Counted from the first letter of the stretch, positions 1 to 8,302 are shown. The stretch is 44,029 nucleotides of DNA from Streptomyces albidus (ex Kaewkla and Franco 2022) (GCF_013870515.1 NZ_JACBXA010000024.1:1-44029); one strand, 5' to 3'. Made by a program: numbers and translations. The notes: generated by a model from the sequence alone, not told the origin.

Positions 1-1038
1 CCGGAGCACACGCCCGTCGTCACCGTCGCCGGGCTCCTCGAGGGACGCGAGGGCCCCGGCCGGGACGAGGAGGGGGCATGGGCACTCGACCTGCTGGTCC
101 TCTGCGACGCCCCGCAGCTCGACGCCGAGACCGGCGCCGCCGTCGTGGAGTCGCTGCCCGACGGCGCCCGGCTGGTGCTCAGCGGTGATCCTCAACTGCT
201 CGGCTCAGCCGGTCCGGGGCAGGTCTTCGCGGACGTGATCTCGTCCGGCGCCTGTCCCCGCGTCGCCTCGCGTACGCCGGACCCCGGCCCCATCGGCGAG
301 CTCGTCTCCGGCATCGGGATCGGCGAGCTGAGCCAGGTCGAGGCGCCCGGCAAGGAGGTCGTCATCGTCCCCGTCCGGGATGCTCCGGAGGCCGTGCACC
401 GCACCGTTCAGCTCGTCGCCGACTCGGTCCCGCGCGCGCTGGGCGTGCCTGCAGGCGACACCCAGGTCATCACGCCGGGGCACGGCGGAGCGGCGGGCAC
501 GCGAGCGCTCAACGCCGCCTTGAAGGAACGGCTCCACCCCGGGCCCGGCCGGTTCGGCGGCTTCGACCCGGGCGACCGGGTGGTCCATGCGCCCGCCCCG
601 GGCAGGAGCGTGCCGGCGGTGGTCGTCTCCGCCGACGACGAGGGTCTGCGGCTGGAGTACACCGGCAGCGGGGAGAGCGTGGTCGTGGCGCGTGAGCGCG
701 TCGCCGGGGCCGTCCGGCACGGATGGGCGGTCACGGCGCATCAGGCGGTGGGCATGCGCTGGCCCGCCGCGGTGGTCGTGCTCCCCGGGGACGCCACGGG
801 AGCGCTGACGCGCGAGTGGATCTACACGGCCTTCGGGCGCGGAGAGCGGCACCTCTCGGTCGTCCACGGCGTGGAGGACGCGCTGCCGCGCGCGGTGGCG
901 TCGGTGACCTCTCCCGAACGCACCACTCGGCTGCGCACGCTGCTGACGCAGTCCGCCCGGGCTGCTTCAGCGGCCGCGGCGGAGCCGGCTCAAGGGCAGG
1001 AGCAGAGCGCGGAGCAGGAGCAGAGCGCGGGGCACTGA
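1..1038 (+). CDS. RecD-like helicase / helix-hairpin-helix ATPase, C-terminal part
   Basis: This is the 3' part of a gene that begins left of the window; the frame is open from base 1 to the TGA at 1036-1038. The visible part covers the second RecA-like lobe of a superfamily 1 (RecD2-type) helicase. LSGDPQLL near base 180 fits a motif III-like segment, and VTAHQAVGMRWPAAVVVLP near base 730 fits motifs V and VI, although the usual Q-G-S reads Q-A-V-G-M. Such proteins unwind DNA 5' to 3' or act as HHH-containing ATPases in repair. The last 30 residues are low-complexity Ala/Gln/Glu. I have no information on the N-terminal Walker A motif. The changed motif VI and the absence of neighbouring RecB/RecC genes suggest a stand-alone actinobacterial type. 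Family call good; exact activity inferred. Confidence 0.75.
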   Translation, partial: PEHTPVVTVAGLLEGREGPGRDEEGAWALDLLVLCDAPQLDAETGAAVVESLPDGARLVLSGDPQLLGSAGPGQVFADVISSGACPRVASRTPDPGPIGELVSGIGIGELSQVEAPGKEVVIVPVRDAPEAVHRTVQLVADSVPRALGVPAGDTQVITPGHGGAAGTRALNAALKERLHPGPGRFGGFDPGDRVVHAPAPGRSVPAVVVSADDEGLRLEYTGSGESVVVARERVAGAVRHGWAVTAHQAVGMRWPAAVVVLPGDATGALTREWIYTAFGRGERHLSVVHGVEDALPRAVASVTSPERTTRLRTLLTQSARAASAAAAEPAQGQEQSAEQEQSAGH

Positions 1039-1143
1039 CGGCGGGCGGAGCACCTGCGGAACCGCGGGCAGGAGGGCCTCACAAGCGTCCCGACGCCACG
1101 AGAGGTCCGCCGCCGCGCCACGGCCTGCCGTTAGGCCCGCGAT

Positions 1144-1174
1144 CCGTGAGGGCCGGACGGGCCGGTCCTCACGG
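1144..1174. terminator. Bidirectional terminator hairpin
   Basis: CCGTGAGG at 1144-1151 pairs perfectly with CCTCACGG at 1167-1174, and the GC-rich interior can extend the stem. It lies between two convergent genes (stops at 1038 and 1187), the expected place for a shared Streptomyces terminator without a T-tract. Confidence 0.6.
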
Positions 1175-1186
1175 TCAGCCGCATGG

Positions 1187-1858
1187 TCAGTCGTCGTCGT
1201 CCAGTTCCAGGTCGCCTTCGTCGAAGACGGAGCTGACGTCGAACCGGCAGATCACCCGCTCGGGGTCGGCCTGCTCGAACGGAGCCGTCAACCACTCCCC
1301 CGGCTCACTCGGCTCGTCGGCCGCCGCCACCCACAGTGTGGAGTCGCCTTCGTCCAGCCCGAATTCCTTGTGGCGGGTGGCGATCTCATCGGCCTCGTAC
1401 TCTCCGAAGAGGACGCCCAGCGCGGCGTGCACGCTACTGCCGGCCGACGTCCCTGCCGCAGAGTCCTCGTCCGTGGAGTCGGGGTCGAGATCGGTGACGC
1501 GCTGTGCCTGGGCCAGGAGCCGCTGCGGCTCGACGACGGTGTAGTCGCGCCGGATCAGGACGGTCAGAGCACTGGGCACCTCGGGACCCGTGTAGGCGGG
1601 CATGGAATCGCCGCCCGGGATCTCGAACGGAGTGACCTCGTCGTACTTTTCGTAGAGCAGCTCGTCGTACGCCTCCCCGGCAGCCGCGAGCTCGTCGAAC
1701 GCCGCGTAGACAGCTGTGTCGGAGGCGCCGTCCTCGTCGTCTTTCCCGGCGCCTTCCGCTCGTCGCTCGACCGCCTCCAGGTGCCGGTCCAGCGCGGCTT
1801 TCACCGCATCGGCGGCGGCGCGTACGTCGGCAGCCGTGGGCTGCGCAGCATCAGACAT
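1187..1858 (-). CDS. Acidic conserved hypothetical protein
   Basis: A 223-residue protein of unknown function. The ATG at 1858 (MSDAAQPT) is preferred over the longer frame to 1897, whose extra residues do not look coding. The N-terminus (about residues 8-45) is Ala/Glu-rich and probably a helix. The middle contains LIRRDYTVVEP and a YEADEIATRHKEFGL segment, and the C-terminus ends in a run of Asp/Glu. There is no signal peptide or membrane segment, so it is probably cytosolic. It lies tail to tail with the helicase and starts 47 bp from the divergent DUF5703 gene. I do not recognise a named domain. Confidence 0.7.
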   Translation of the reverse strand: MSDAAQPTAADVRAAADAVKAALDRHLEAVERRAEGAGKDDEDGASDTAVYAAFDELAAAGEAYDELLYEKYDEVTPFEIPGGDSMPAYTGPEVPSALTVLIRRDYTVVEPQRLLAQAQRVTDLDPDSTDEDSAAGTSAGSSVHAALGVLFGEYEADEIATRHKEFGLDEGDSTLWVAAADEPSEPGEWLTAPFEQADPERVICRFDVSSVFDEGDLELDDDD

Positions 1859-1905
1859 AGTGCAGACGCTATCCGCATCCGTCCTCTGCCCGCACAATAG
1901 ATGAG

Positions 1906-2094
1906 ATGCCGGAATACGAATTTCGCGATGTGTACGTCCCTCGCGGGGTCACCCGCAAGGCGGCGACCCGACTGTTGACCGAGCATGCCGAGTACGGGCA
2001 CTGGGAGTTGGCCCGCACACGGCTCTACCCCGACGGCAGCCGCAGGGTGCGGCTGCGCCGCCGGATCATCCGCCAGCTAAGCGCGACCTGGTGA
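1906..2094 (+). CDS. DUF5703 family protein
   Basis: A 62-residue basic protein starting MPEYEFRDVYVPRGV and rich in Arg near the C-terminus (RRVRLRRRI). Sequence and size match the actinobacterial DUF5703 family, whose function is unknown. It is often found beside M20-peptidase and chaplin genes in streptomycetes, as here. It is divergent from the acidic hypothetical gene, with a 47-bp gap that must hold both start regions. The family call is from recognition of the sequence. Confidence 0.8.
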   Translation: MPEYEFRDVYVPRGVTRKAATRLLTEHAEYGHWELARTRLYPDGSRRVRLRRRIIRQLSATW

Positions 2095-2122
2095 ACCTCA
2101 GGGCTCACGGCTGACAACGCGA

Positions 2123-2156
2123 CGGAGCGGGCCCCACATGAGTGGTGCCCGCTCCG
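2123..2156. terminator. Strong hairpin terminator between DUF5703 and long chaplin
   Basis: CGGAGCGGGC (2123-2132) pairs perfectly with GCCCGCTCCG (2147-2156), and CCAC/GTGG in the loop can extend the stem. It lies between the convergent stops at 2094 and 2179, so it is probably a bidirectional terminator. Confidence 0.7.
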
Positions 2157-2178
2157 CCGCCTGTCCTGCTGTCCTGAG

Positions 2179-2877
2179 TCAGCGACGCGCGACCCGCCCA
2201 CGGCGGTAGAGGACGAAGCCGCCGATCAGCAGCCCCGCGCTCAGCGGCGCGGCGATGCCGATGGTGTCCGCACCGGTGTGCGCCAGCTCGCCGGTGGTCT
2301 CCGGGTTGGAAGCCGCCTCCACGTCCGTCGCCTCGGGGGCCTGCTCGGCGTCCGGGGTGATGTCCGACCCCTCGTCCGCCGGGGGCTGCCCGGGGTTGTC
2401 GGGGGTGTTCGGCTCATCCGGGGTGTTGGGCTCGTCCGGGGTGTCCGGTGTGTTCGGCACCTCGGCGTCACCGCAGGCGTCACCGCCGGCGGGGCTGAGC
2501 TCGGTGACGGCGCTGACGCCGTTCCCGCACACGTTCACCGGGACGTTGACCGGGGCCTGGATGTTGTTGCCGGAACCGACGGAGCTGGAGCCGTCATCCG
2601 AGCTGCTGCCCGAGGACCCGCTGCCGCTGGTGCTCGACTCGGAGCCGCCACAGGCGCTTCCCGAGGCCGAGTTGAGTGCTCCGATGACGCTCACCGTGTT
2701 GCCGCACACGTTGATGGGAGCGTTGATCGGCGCCTGCACGTTGTTGCCCGAGAGAAGCCCCGAGCCCGAAGCCGTCCCCTGGGTCGACTCCGCGTACGCC
2801 GTACCGCCCGAGAGCGCCGCGAGCACACCGCTCGCCGCGGCCACGGTGATCAGGCCTTTTCTTGTGACCTGTCGCAT
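2179..2877 (-). CDS. chpC: Long chaplin with two chaplin domains and sortase signal
   Basis: This 232-residue secreted surface protein belongs to the hydrophobic chaplins that coat aerial hyphae. A Sec signal peptide covers about residues 1-29 (cleavage after AYA). Two chaplin domains follow, at about residues 36-76 and 102-140, each with the NxQAPxNxPxNVCGNxVS core and a Cys pair. Between and after them are Ser/Gly-rich and Pro-rich linkers, including a repeated NTPDEP unit suited to spanning the wall. The C-terminus has an LAHTG sortase motif (LAxTG, class E type), a hydrophobic helix and a basic tail (RRGRVARR). This is the architecture of ChpA/B/C. The symbol follows the adjacency to a short chaplin and an M20 peptidase, which I recall for S. 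coelicolor chpC-chpH; the A/B/C assignment is less certain than the family. Confidence 0.88.
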   Translation of the reverse strand: MRQVTRKGLITVAAASGVLAALSGGTAYAESTQGTASGSGLLSGNNVQAPINAPINVCGNTVSVIGALNSASGSACGGSESSTSGSGSSGSSSDDGSSSVGSGNNIQAPVNVPVNVCGNGVSAVTELSPAGGDACGDAEVPNTPDTPDEPNTPDEPNTPDNPGQPPADEGSDITPDAEQAPEATDVEAASNPETTGELAHTGADTIGIAAPLSAGLLIGGFVLYRRGRVARR

Positions 2878-2931
2878 GGTTCTGATTCCCCTGCCTTGCT
2901 ATCTGCCAGTTGGTGTTACAAGGGCACACAA

Positions 2932-2963
2932 GGGAGGGCGTGGAGTTGTTCGCGCGCCCTCCC
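2932..2963. terminator. Hairpin between the two chaplin genes
   Basis: GGGAGGGCG (2932-2940) pairs perfectly with CGCCCTCCC (2955-2963) across a 14-nt loop. It lies 85 bp after the short chaplin stop and 55 bp before the long chaplin start, on the same strand. It most likely ends the short chaplin transcript, but it could be a leader structure of the long chaplin. Confidence 0.5.
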
Positions 2964-3047
2964 CTGGAAAGGCCAGGCCGCCGTGAAGGTGCGAAAGCAC
3001 GCTCAGGCCGCCCGGACTTCACTTCCTCACGCGATGAGGATTCAGTT

Positions 3048-3278
3048 TCACCTGCCGGGGCACGCACTGCCGCCGGCCGAGTTCATGAACCCGAGCGCGG
3101 AGACGGTGTTCCCGCAGACGTTGACCGGAATGTTGACGGGCGCCTGCACGCTGTTGCCGGAGACCAGCCCGCCACCTGAGGCGGTGCCCTGAACTCCCTG
3201 CTGAGCGACGGCCATGCCCGCACCGGCGAACACGAGACCGCCAGCGGCAACCGCAACCGCGGCAACCTTCTTGATCAT
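3048..3278 (-). CDS. chpH: Short chaplin (ChpH-like)
   Basis: A 76-residue secreted chaplin. The ATG at 3278 has a perfect Shine-Dalgarno (GAGGAGGAATTC just before it), so the longer open frame to 3410 is not used. Residues 1-27 form a signal peptide ending in AVA. The mature part is one chaplin domain with SGNSVQAPVNIPVNVCGNTVS and a second Cys near the C-terminus (SACPG). The two cysteines fit the disulfide-forming ChpD-H type rather than ChpE. These peptides assemble into amyloid-like fibrils that lower surface tension and make aerial hyphae hydrophobic. The gene lies upstream of the long chaplin on the same strand and has a candidate BldN promoter. Confidence 0.9.
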   Translation of the reverse strand: MIKKVAAVAVAAGGLVFAGAGMAVAQQGVQGTASGGGLVSGNSVQAPVNIPVNVCGNTVSALGFMNSAGGSACPGR

Positions 3279-3326
3279 GAATTCCTCCTCGTTGGCATGC
3301 AGTTCAAGCTTCGAACCGCATCTCCT

Positions 3327-3354
3327 GTAACGAAGATGGAGGAATCCGGGTACG
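3327..3354 (-). promoter_or_regulatory. Candidate BldN sigma-factor promoter of chpH
   Basis: On the minus strand CGTACC (3349-3354) and CGTTAC (3327-3332) are separated by exactly 16 bp, about 50 bp before the chpH start codon. The developmental ECF sigma factor BldN is known to use CGTAAC-N16-CGTTGA-like promoters and to control chaplin genes. This site matches 5 of 6 and 4 of 6 positions with the right spacing. Prediction only. Confidence 0.55.
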
Positions 3355-3430
3355 AGCCGACGCGGGCATTCACTCTTTCCGGGGGCGGACGCACAAGAGG
3401 CCGAATTCATTCCCTCGACCGTACGAACGG

Positions 3431-3458
3431 GCGGCAGGCCGGGAGGACGGCCTGCCGC
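3431..3458. terminator. Terminator of the M20 peptidase gene
   Basis: GCGGCAGGCC (3431-3440) and GGCCTGCCGC (3449-3458) form a perfect 10-bp stem with an 8-nt loop, 25 bp beyond the peptidase stop. It insulates the chpH promoter from read-through. Confidence 0.65.
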
Positions 3459-3482
3459 TCAACGCCCGTACCGGGGTTCAAT

Positions 3483-4817
3483 TCAGCACTGGTCGAGGAA
3501 CCGGTCCAGCACTCGCGCACCGAACTTCAGCCCGTCCACGGGCACTCGCTCGTCCACACCGTGGAACATGCCGGCGAAGTCGAGCTCGGGCGGCAGCTTC
3601 AGGGGTGCGAAGCCGAAGCAGCGAATGCCCAGGGCGTCGAAGGACTTGGCGTCCGTACCGCCGGAGAGCATGTACGGCACCGCCCGCGCGGCCGGGTCCT
3701 CCGCCTTCAGGGAGGTCTGCATGGCGTCGACGAGGGCGCCGTCGAAACTCGTCTCCAGAGCGATGTCCGCGTGCACGTCCTCGCGCTGGACGCGGGGCCC
3801 CAGCACCCGGTCCAGATCGGCGAGGAACTCCTCCTCGTGTCCGGGCAGGAACCGGCCGTCGACGTGGGCGGTGGCCTGGCCGGGAATGACGTTGACCTTG
3901 TAGCCGGCGCCCAACTGGGTCGGGGCGGCGGTGTTCTGGAGGGTCGCCCCGATGATCTTCGCGATGCCGCCGAGCTTGGCGAGCGTCTCCTCCATGTCCT
4001 CGGGGTCGAGCTCCGTGCCGAGTGCGTCGGAGAGCTCGTCGAGGAAGGAACGCACGGTCTTGGTCACCCGGACCGGGAACTTGTGACGGCCCAAGCGCCC
4101 GACGGCCTCGCACAGTTCGGTGATGGCGTTGTCCGTGTTGGTCATCGAGCCGTGGCCCGCGGTGCCGTCCACGGTGAGCCGCATCCAGTGCATGCCCTTC
4201 TGGGCCGTCTCGACGAGGTACAGCCGCAGGTTCTCGTTGACCGTGAAGGAGAATCCGCCCACCTCGCCGATGGCCTCCGTCACGCCCTCGAAGAGGTCGC
4301 GGTGGTTCTCGACGAGGTGCTTCGCCCCGTACACACCGCCGGCCTCCTCGTCGGCGAGGAAGGCGAGGACCACGTCTCGGGGCGGCTTGCGGCCGCTGCG
4401 CAGCCGGTCCCGTACGACGGCGAGGGTCATGGCGTCCATGTCCTTCATGTCGACGGCGCCGCGCCCCCAGACACAGCCGTCGGCGATCTCGCCGGAGAAG
4501 GGATCGTGAGTCCAGTCCGCGGCGTTGGCGGGCACCACGTCCGTGTGCCCGTGGATCAGCAGCGCCGGACGCGAACGGTCCTCCCCCGCGATGCGGGCGA
4601 CGGTCGAGGCCCTGCCGGGCGAGGACTCGAAGATCTCCGGTTCCAGGCCGACCTCGGCGAGCTTCTCCGCGACGTACTCCGCTGCGGCACGTTCGCCGGG
4701 GCCCTCGTTGTTGCCGTAGTTGCTGGTGTCGATGCGGATGAGATCGCGGCAGAGGTCGACGACCTCACTCTCGGCGCTCACACCTTTACCGACCGGTTCA
4801 GGGCTCGGCTGGTTCAC
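3483..4817 (-). CDS. M20 family metallopeptidase/deacylase
   Basis: A 444-residue M20/M25/M40-type zinc hydrolase, probably cytosolic, hydrolysing a peptide or N-acyl amino acid bond; the substrate is unknown. Visible metal-centre motifs are HGHTDVV (first ligand and Asp), GRGAVDMKD (bridging Asp), DEEAGG (catalytic Glu and ligand) and a C-terminal HGVDER. The dimerisation domain lies between, with the conserved H of GTAGHGSM. The start is the GTG at 4817, preceded by AGGAGG with 4-nt spacing; upstream codons in the long frame do not fit the family. It is a single gene, with a terminator after it and tRNA-Leu upstream on the other strand. Length and motifs are normal for the family. Confidence 0.88.
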   Translation of the reverse strand: MNQPSPEPVGKGVSAESEVVDLCRDLIRIDTSNYGNNEGPGERAAAEYVAEKLAEVGLEPEIFESSPGRASTVARIAGEDRSRPALLIHGHTDVVPANAADWTHDPFSGEIADGCVWGRGAVDMKDMDAMTLAVVRDRLRSGRKPPRDVVLAFLADEEAGGVYGAKHLVENHRDLFEGVTEAIGEVGGFSFTVNENLRLYLVETAQKGMHWMRLTVDGTAGHGSMTNTDNAITELCEAVGRLGRHKFPVRVTKTVRSFLDELSDALGTELDPEDMEETLAKLGGIAKIIGATLQNTAAPTQLGAGYKVNVIPGQATAHVDGRFLPGHEEEFLADLDRVLGPRVQREDVHADIALETSFDGALVDAMQTSLKAEDPAARAVPYMLSGGTDAKSFDALGIRCFGFAPLKLPPELDFAGMFHGVDERVPVDGLKFGARVLDRFLDQC

Positions 4818-4961
4818 ACTGCCTCCTCGTGTCACGGGTCCACTCCCATACTCCCGCTTCCCGGGCAGGCCCCCAAGGGCAGGGACCGGCGGGGTGATCT
4901 GGGGGGTCGCATCCAGTGTTAAAGTTGGCCTGCCGCACGCCGATGGCGGGCGGTGCACCAT

Positions 4962-5046
4962 GTCGGGGTGGCGGAATGGCAGACGCGCTAGCTTGAGGTG
5001 CTAGTGCCCTTTACAGGGCGTGGGGGTTCAAGTCCCCCTCCCGACA
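4962..5046 (+). tRNA. tRNA-Leu (anticodon GAG)
   Basis: An 85-nt class II tRNA. Acceptor stem GTCGGGG/TCCCGAC, anticodon stem CTAGC/GCTAG around the loop TTGAGGT (anticodon GAG at 4995-4997), a long variable arm with GCCC/GGGC, and the T-arm GGGGG-TTCAAGT-CCCCC. The discriminator base is A73. CCA is not encoded (CCG follows), so it must be added after transcription, which is common for streptomycete tRNAs. It reads Leu codons CUC/CUU. Only a single tRNA is seen, and I found no integrated element or repeated 3' end here. Confidence 0.95.
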
Positions 5047-5187
5047 CCGATACGGAGCCTGCGGGCATCGTGCGAATGCCGGCCGAGAAGTCTTCGGCCG
5101 GCATTTCTGTTTCGCGGGGGCGGACGAGACGCCCCGCCCGGCCGGCAAGCGCGGTCAGGGCGGGCAGCGGAAAGGGGCCCGAGGCAC

Positions 5188-7608
5188 ATGCGGGACGAGC
5201 AGGAACCACGGACCGTCTTCGATGTGCCGGGGCTCTCCGCGCCCGTGGAGGTCCTGATCGACCGGTGGGGCGTGCCGCATCTGTACGCCTCCTCCCGCCG
5301 GGACCTCTTCCTCGCCCAGGGGTTCAACGCCGCCCGCGACCGGCTCTTCCAGATCGATCTGTGGCGCCGCCGCGGACTGGGCCTGCTCTCCGAGGTCTTC
5401 GGCCGCGCGTACCTCGAACACGACCGCGCCGCACGGCTGTTCCTCTACCGCGGCGACATGAAGGAGGAGTGGCGGGCCTACGGGCCCGGCACCGAGGAGA
5501 GGACGAAGGCGTTCACCGACGGTGTCAACGCCTTCGTGACGCTGTGCCGCCGGGAACGCTCGCTGCTGCCGCCGGAGTTCGCCCTTCTCGGCTACGAGCC
5601 GTCCCTCTGGGACGCCGCCGACGTCGCACGCATCCGCAGTCACGGGCTCTACTACAACCTCAACGAGGAGGTCTCCCGGGCTCTGACCCTGCGCGACTTC
5701 GGCGCCGAGGTGGAGGACCTGCGGCGGGTGCGCGAGCCCGGCCCGCACCGCATCCGGGTGCCCGACGGCCTGGACCTGACCGTCATCCCCGACGACGTGC
5801 TCCGCGTGTACCGGCTGGCGACCGTGCCTCCGTGGGCGGCGCCGTCACCGGGCGGGCTGCCCGCCCCTTCCCGTACGGGCCTCGACGGGAGCAACAACTG
5901 GGTGATCGGCGGCTCCCGTACGGCCACGGGACGACCGCTGCTGGCCAACGACCCCCACCGGGCGGTCACTCTGCCCTCACTGCGGTATCTCTCGCACCTC
6001 TCCGCGCCCGGTCTCGACGTCATCGGCGCGGGCGAGCCCGCGCTGCCCGGCATCTCCATAGGGCACAACGGGAAGATCGCCTTCGGGCTGACGATCTTCC
6101 CGATCGACCAGGAGGACCTGTACGTCTACCGCACCGACCCGGCGGACCGGACCCGCTACCGGTCCGGCGAGGGCTGGGAGTCCATGGTCAGGGTCGAGGA
6201 GACCGTCCCCGTCGCGGGCGGCGAGGACGCCGAGGTCGAGCTGTGGTTCACGCGGCACGGCCCAGTGATCCGCGAACACCCCGACAGGGACGCGGCGTTC
6301 GCGGTGCGGGCGGCCTGGCTGGAGCCCGGCATGGCCCCGTACCTGGGCAGCATGGACTACATGGGCGCCCAGGACGCCGACGAGTTCACCGCCGCGATGC
6401 GACGCTGGGGCGCTCCCGGTGAGAACCAGGTGTACGCCGCCGCAGACGGCACCATCGGATGGTCCCCCGCAGGACGCGTCCCGATCCGCCGCGGCTGGGA
6501 CGGGACGCTGCCCGTACCCGGCGACGGCCGCTACGAATGGGAGGGCCACCTCGACGCGGAGGAACTCCCCTCCGAACGCGACCCGCGGCAGGGCTGGTTC
6601 GCCACGGCCAACGAGATGAACCTCCCGCCTTCCCATTACGACGGCACCGATTCGAAGCCGCCGGTCACCTACGACTGGTACGCGCCCTACAGGCACCGGC
6701 GCATCGCCGAGGTGCTTCACAGCGGTGACGAGTGGACCGTGGCGGACTGCGTACGGCTGCAGACCGACCACGTCAGCCTGCCCGCCCGAAGCATCCTGAC
6801 GGTGCTGTCCGGGTTGGACTCGGAGGACCGGCGGCTCGCCGACGCCCTTGAAATGCTGCGGAGTTGGGACGCGAAGCTGTCTCCCGACTCGGGCGCGGGA
6901 GCCCTCTTCGAGATCTGGTTCCGCCGGCATCTGCGTCCCGCCCTGCTGCGCGCTGCCCTCTCGCGGCTGGTGCCCGCGGATCAGGTCGGACGTGCGCTCG
7001 CCCGCGTCCTGCCCGCTGAGGACGCCGCAGCCGATCCACGCGTCGATCTGCAACTGCTGCTGGAGCCGGGCGACCGTCTCGGCCCCGATCCGTCCGGCAC
7101 GCTGCGCGAAATCCTGCTCGGCACCCTCGCCGACGCCGTCCGCGAGACGGAGGGGCTGCTCGGCGAGGACCCGGGCGAGTGGCGCTGGGGAACGCTGCAC
7201 CGCAGCCTGCTGCGGCATCCCCTCACGGGGCTGGGGCTCCTGGGCGAGCGCGGCAAGGGAGAGCCGGAGTGGGCCACGGTGGGGCCGGCGCCACGCGGCG
7301 GCAGCGGCGACACCGTCGGCGCCGCCGCCTACACCTCCGACTTCCGCCAGAGCGGCGGCGCCACCTTCCGCCTCGTGGTCGACGTCGGCGACTGGGACAG
7401 GTCCGTGGCCATGAACTCCCCCGGCCAGTCCGGAAATCCCTCAAGCCCGCACCACCACGACCTGTTCAGCCGGTGGGCGGACGACGAGGCCTTCCCTCTT
7501 CTCTACAGCCGTGCGGCGGTCGAGGAGCACACGGCGCGGCGGCTGCTCCTCAGGCCGTCTCCGGAGCAGGAGCCCCGGCCTGGGAGCGGTCCAGCCAGCC
7601 GGTCGTGA
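5188..7608 (+). CDS. Penicillin acylase family N-terminal nucleophile hydrolase
   Basis: An 806-residue precursor of the penicillin/acyl-homoserine-lactone acylase family (peptidase S45). The family folds as an inactive chain that cuts itself to expose an N-terminal Ser. Here that is Ser235 in DGSNNWVI, giving a predicted alpha chain of about 234 residues (starting FDVPGL, with GVPHLYA and QGFNAARDRLFQID) and a beta chain of about 570. Other family signatures are ANDPHR after the nucleophile, ISIGHNGKIAFGLT, TRHGPV and the MNSPGQSGNP near the end. No signal peptide is visible, unlike many secreted members. The ATG at 5188 is chosen because homology begins just after it. The natural substrate is unknown. 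It overlaps the convergent YhhN gene by 59 bp. Confidence 0.87.
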   Translation: MRDEQEPRTVFDVPGLSAPVEVLIDRWGVPHLYASSRRDLFLAQGFNAARDRLFQIDLWRRRGLGLLSEVFGRAYLEHDRAARLFLYRGDMKEEWRAYGPGTEERTKAFTDGVNAFVTLCRRERSLLPPEFALLGYEPSLWDAADVARIRSHGLYYNLNEEVSRALTLRDFGAEVEDLRRVREPGPHRIRVPDGLDLTVIPDDVLRVYRLATVPPWAAPSPGGLPAPSRTGLDGSNNWVIGGSRTATGRPLLANDPHRAVTLPSLRYLSHLSAPGLDVIGAGEPALPGISIGHNGKIAFGLTIFPIDQEDLYVYRTDPADRTRYRSGEGWESMVRVEETVPVAGGEDAEVELWFTRHGPVIREHPDRDAAFAVRAAWLEPGMAPYLGSMDYMGAQDADEFTAAMRRWGAPGENQVYAAADGTIGWSPAGRVPIRRGWDGTLPVPGDGRYEWEGHLDAEELPSERDPRQGWFATANEMNLPPSHYDGTDSKPPVTYDWYAPYRHRRIAEVLHSGDEWTVADCVRLQTDHVSLPARSILTVLSGLDSEDRRLADALEMLRSWDAKLSPDSGAGALFEIWFRRHLRPALLRAALSRLVPADQVGRALARVLPAEDAAADPRVDLQLLLEPGDRLGPDPSGTLREILLGTLADAVRETEGLLGEDPGEWRWGTLHRSLLRHPLTGLGLLGERGKGEPEWATVGPAPRGGSGDTVGAAAYTSDFRQSGGATFRLVVDVGDWDRSVAMNSPGQSGNPSSPHHHDLFSRWADDEAFPLLYSRAAVEEHTARRLLLRPSPEQEPRPGSGPASRS

Positions 7609-8302
7609 TGAGGTACTGGCCGAAGATGTAGCCGGCCATGATCAGCAGCTCCTGCGAGGGGACCTTCCTGCCCGCGGCCTGAAGGCCGATCAGCAAGTCC
7701 GAGCCGAGGAACGCGGCAGCGCCCGCGCCGACCCTGCCGCCCACTCCCAGCGCCGTCGCGCCCATCACCGTCAGCGCGAGGCTGTAGCCGGCGACCGGCA
7801 GCCTCAGGTTCTTCTCCAGCGACGGCGCCAGCACGGCGTTCACCGCGGCCCAGCCCGCCAGGCAGCCGACCGCGGGCCACGGCTTGCGGCGTATGGAGCG
7901 CAGGGCGCCGAGCCGGGCGTATCCCGCGGTGTAGCTGACCTGGGTGCCGAGGAAGGCGGCCATGCCCAGAAGAAAAGCCGGCTCGTGCTCGTCGAAGAGC
8001 AGGGCGCTGTCTCCGGCGGTCGCGAACGCGAGACCGGTGACGAGCGCACCGGGAGCGGGAGTTCGCGTGTCGGGGCGGCGGCGCAGGGCGTACGAGGCCA
8101 GGGCGGGCATCAGCAGCGGCTTGGCCGCCCGGCGAAGCCCCCGTGCCCGGCCGTCCCGCACAGCCGCCAGGTCGGCGGCGGCGAGTGCGCCGAAGGCCAC
8201 GAGCGCACCGCGGCCGTGCCCGTCGGGCCGGGTGAGACGCGCTGCGGCGGCCTTCGCCGCCGAGAGGAACGTGTGTCTGGGAGACCGCCCGGTGATCGTC
8301 AT
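7550..8302 (-). CDS. YhhN family (lysoplasmalogenase-like) membrane protein
   Basis: A 250-residue integral membrane protein with about seven to eight hydrophobic segments. The segment GDSALLFDEHEPAFLLGMAAFLGTQVSY matches the YhhN/TMEM86 family signature (GD...L..........G...F...Q..Y), with another conserved stretch near FLGSDLLIGL. Family members in animals hydrolyse the vinyl-ether bond of lysoplasmalogens; the role in actinobacteria is not established. The basic N-terminus (about 50 residues) precedes the first membrane helix. The gene's 3' end overlaps the end of the acylase gene on the opposite strand by 59 bp. Start: ATG at 8302. Confidence 0.75.
   Translation of the reverse strand: MTITGRSPRHTFLSAAKAAAARLTRPDGHGRGALVAFGALAAADLAAVRDGRARGLRRAAKPLLMPALASYALRRRPDTRTPAPGALVTGLAFATAGDSALLFDEHEPAFLLGMAAFLGTQVSYTAGYARLGALRSIRRKPWPAVGCLAGWAAVNAVLAPSLEKNLRLPVAGYSLALTVMGATALGVGGRVGAGAAAFLGSDLLIGLQAAGRKVPSQELLIMAGYIFGQYLITTGWLDRSQAGAPAPETA

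Noticed and set aside
723..1544. Plus-strand frame across the helicase end and the acidic hypothetical gene
   Set aside because: It crosses the terminator and is antisense to the hypothetical gene; composition is shadow-like.
2878..3047. BldN promoter for the long chaplin
   Set aside because: TGTAAC is present, but no partner hexamer lies 16 bp away on either side.
3297..4922. 541-codon open frame on the plus strand
   Set aside because: It is antisense to the M20 peptidase, low complexity (Gly/Val/Arg/His), and has no motif; high-GC antisense frames are routinely open.
4962..5187. tRNA-Leu as an integration site of a mobile element
   Set aside because: No integrase, excisionase or repeated tRNA 3' end is in the following sequence; core genes lie on both sides.
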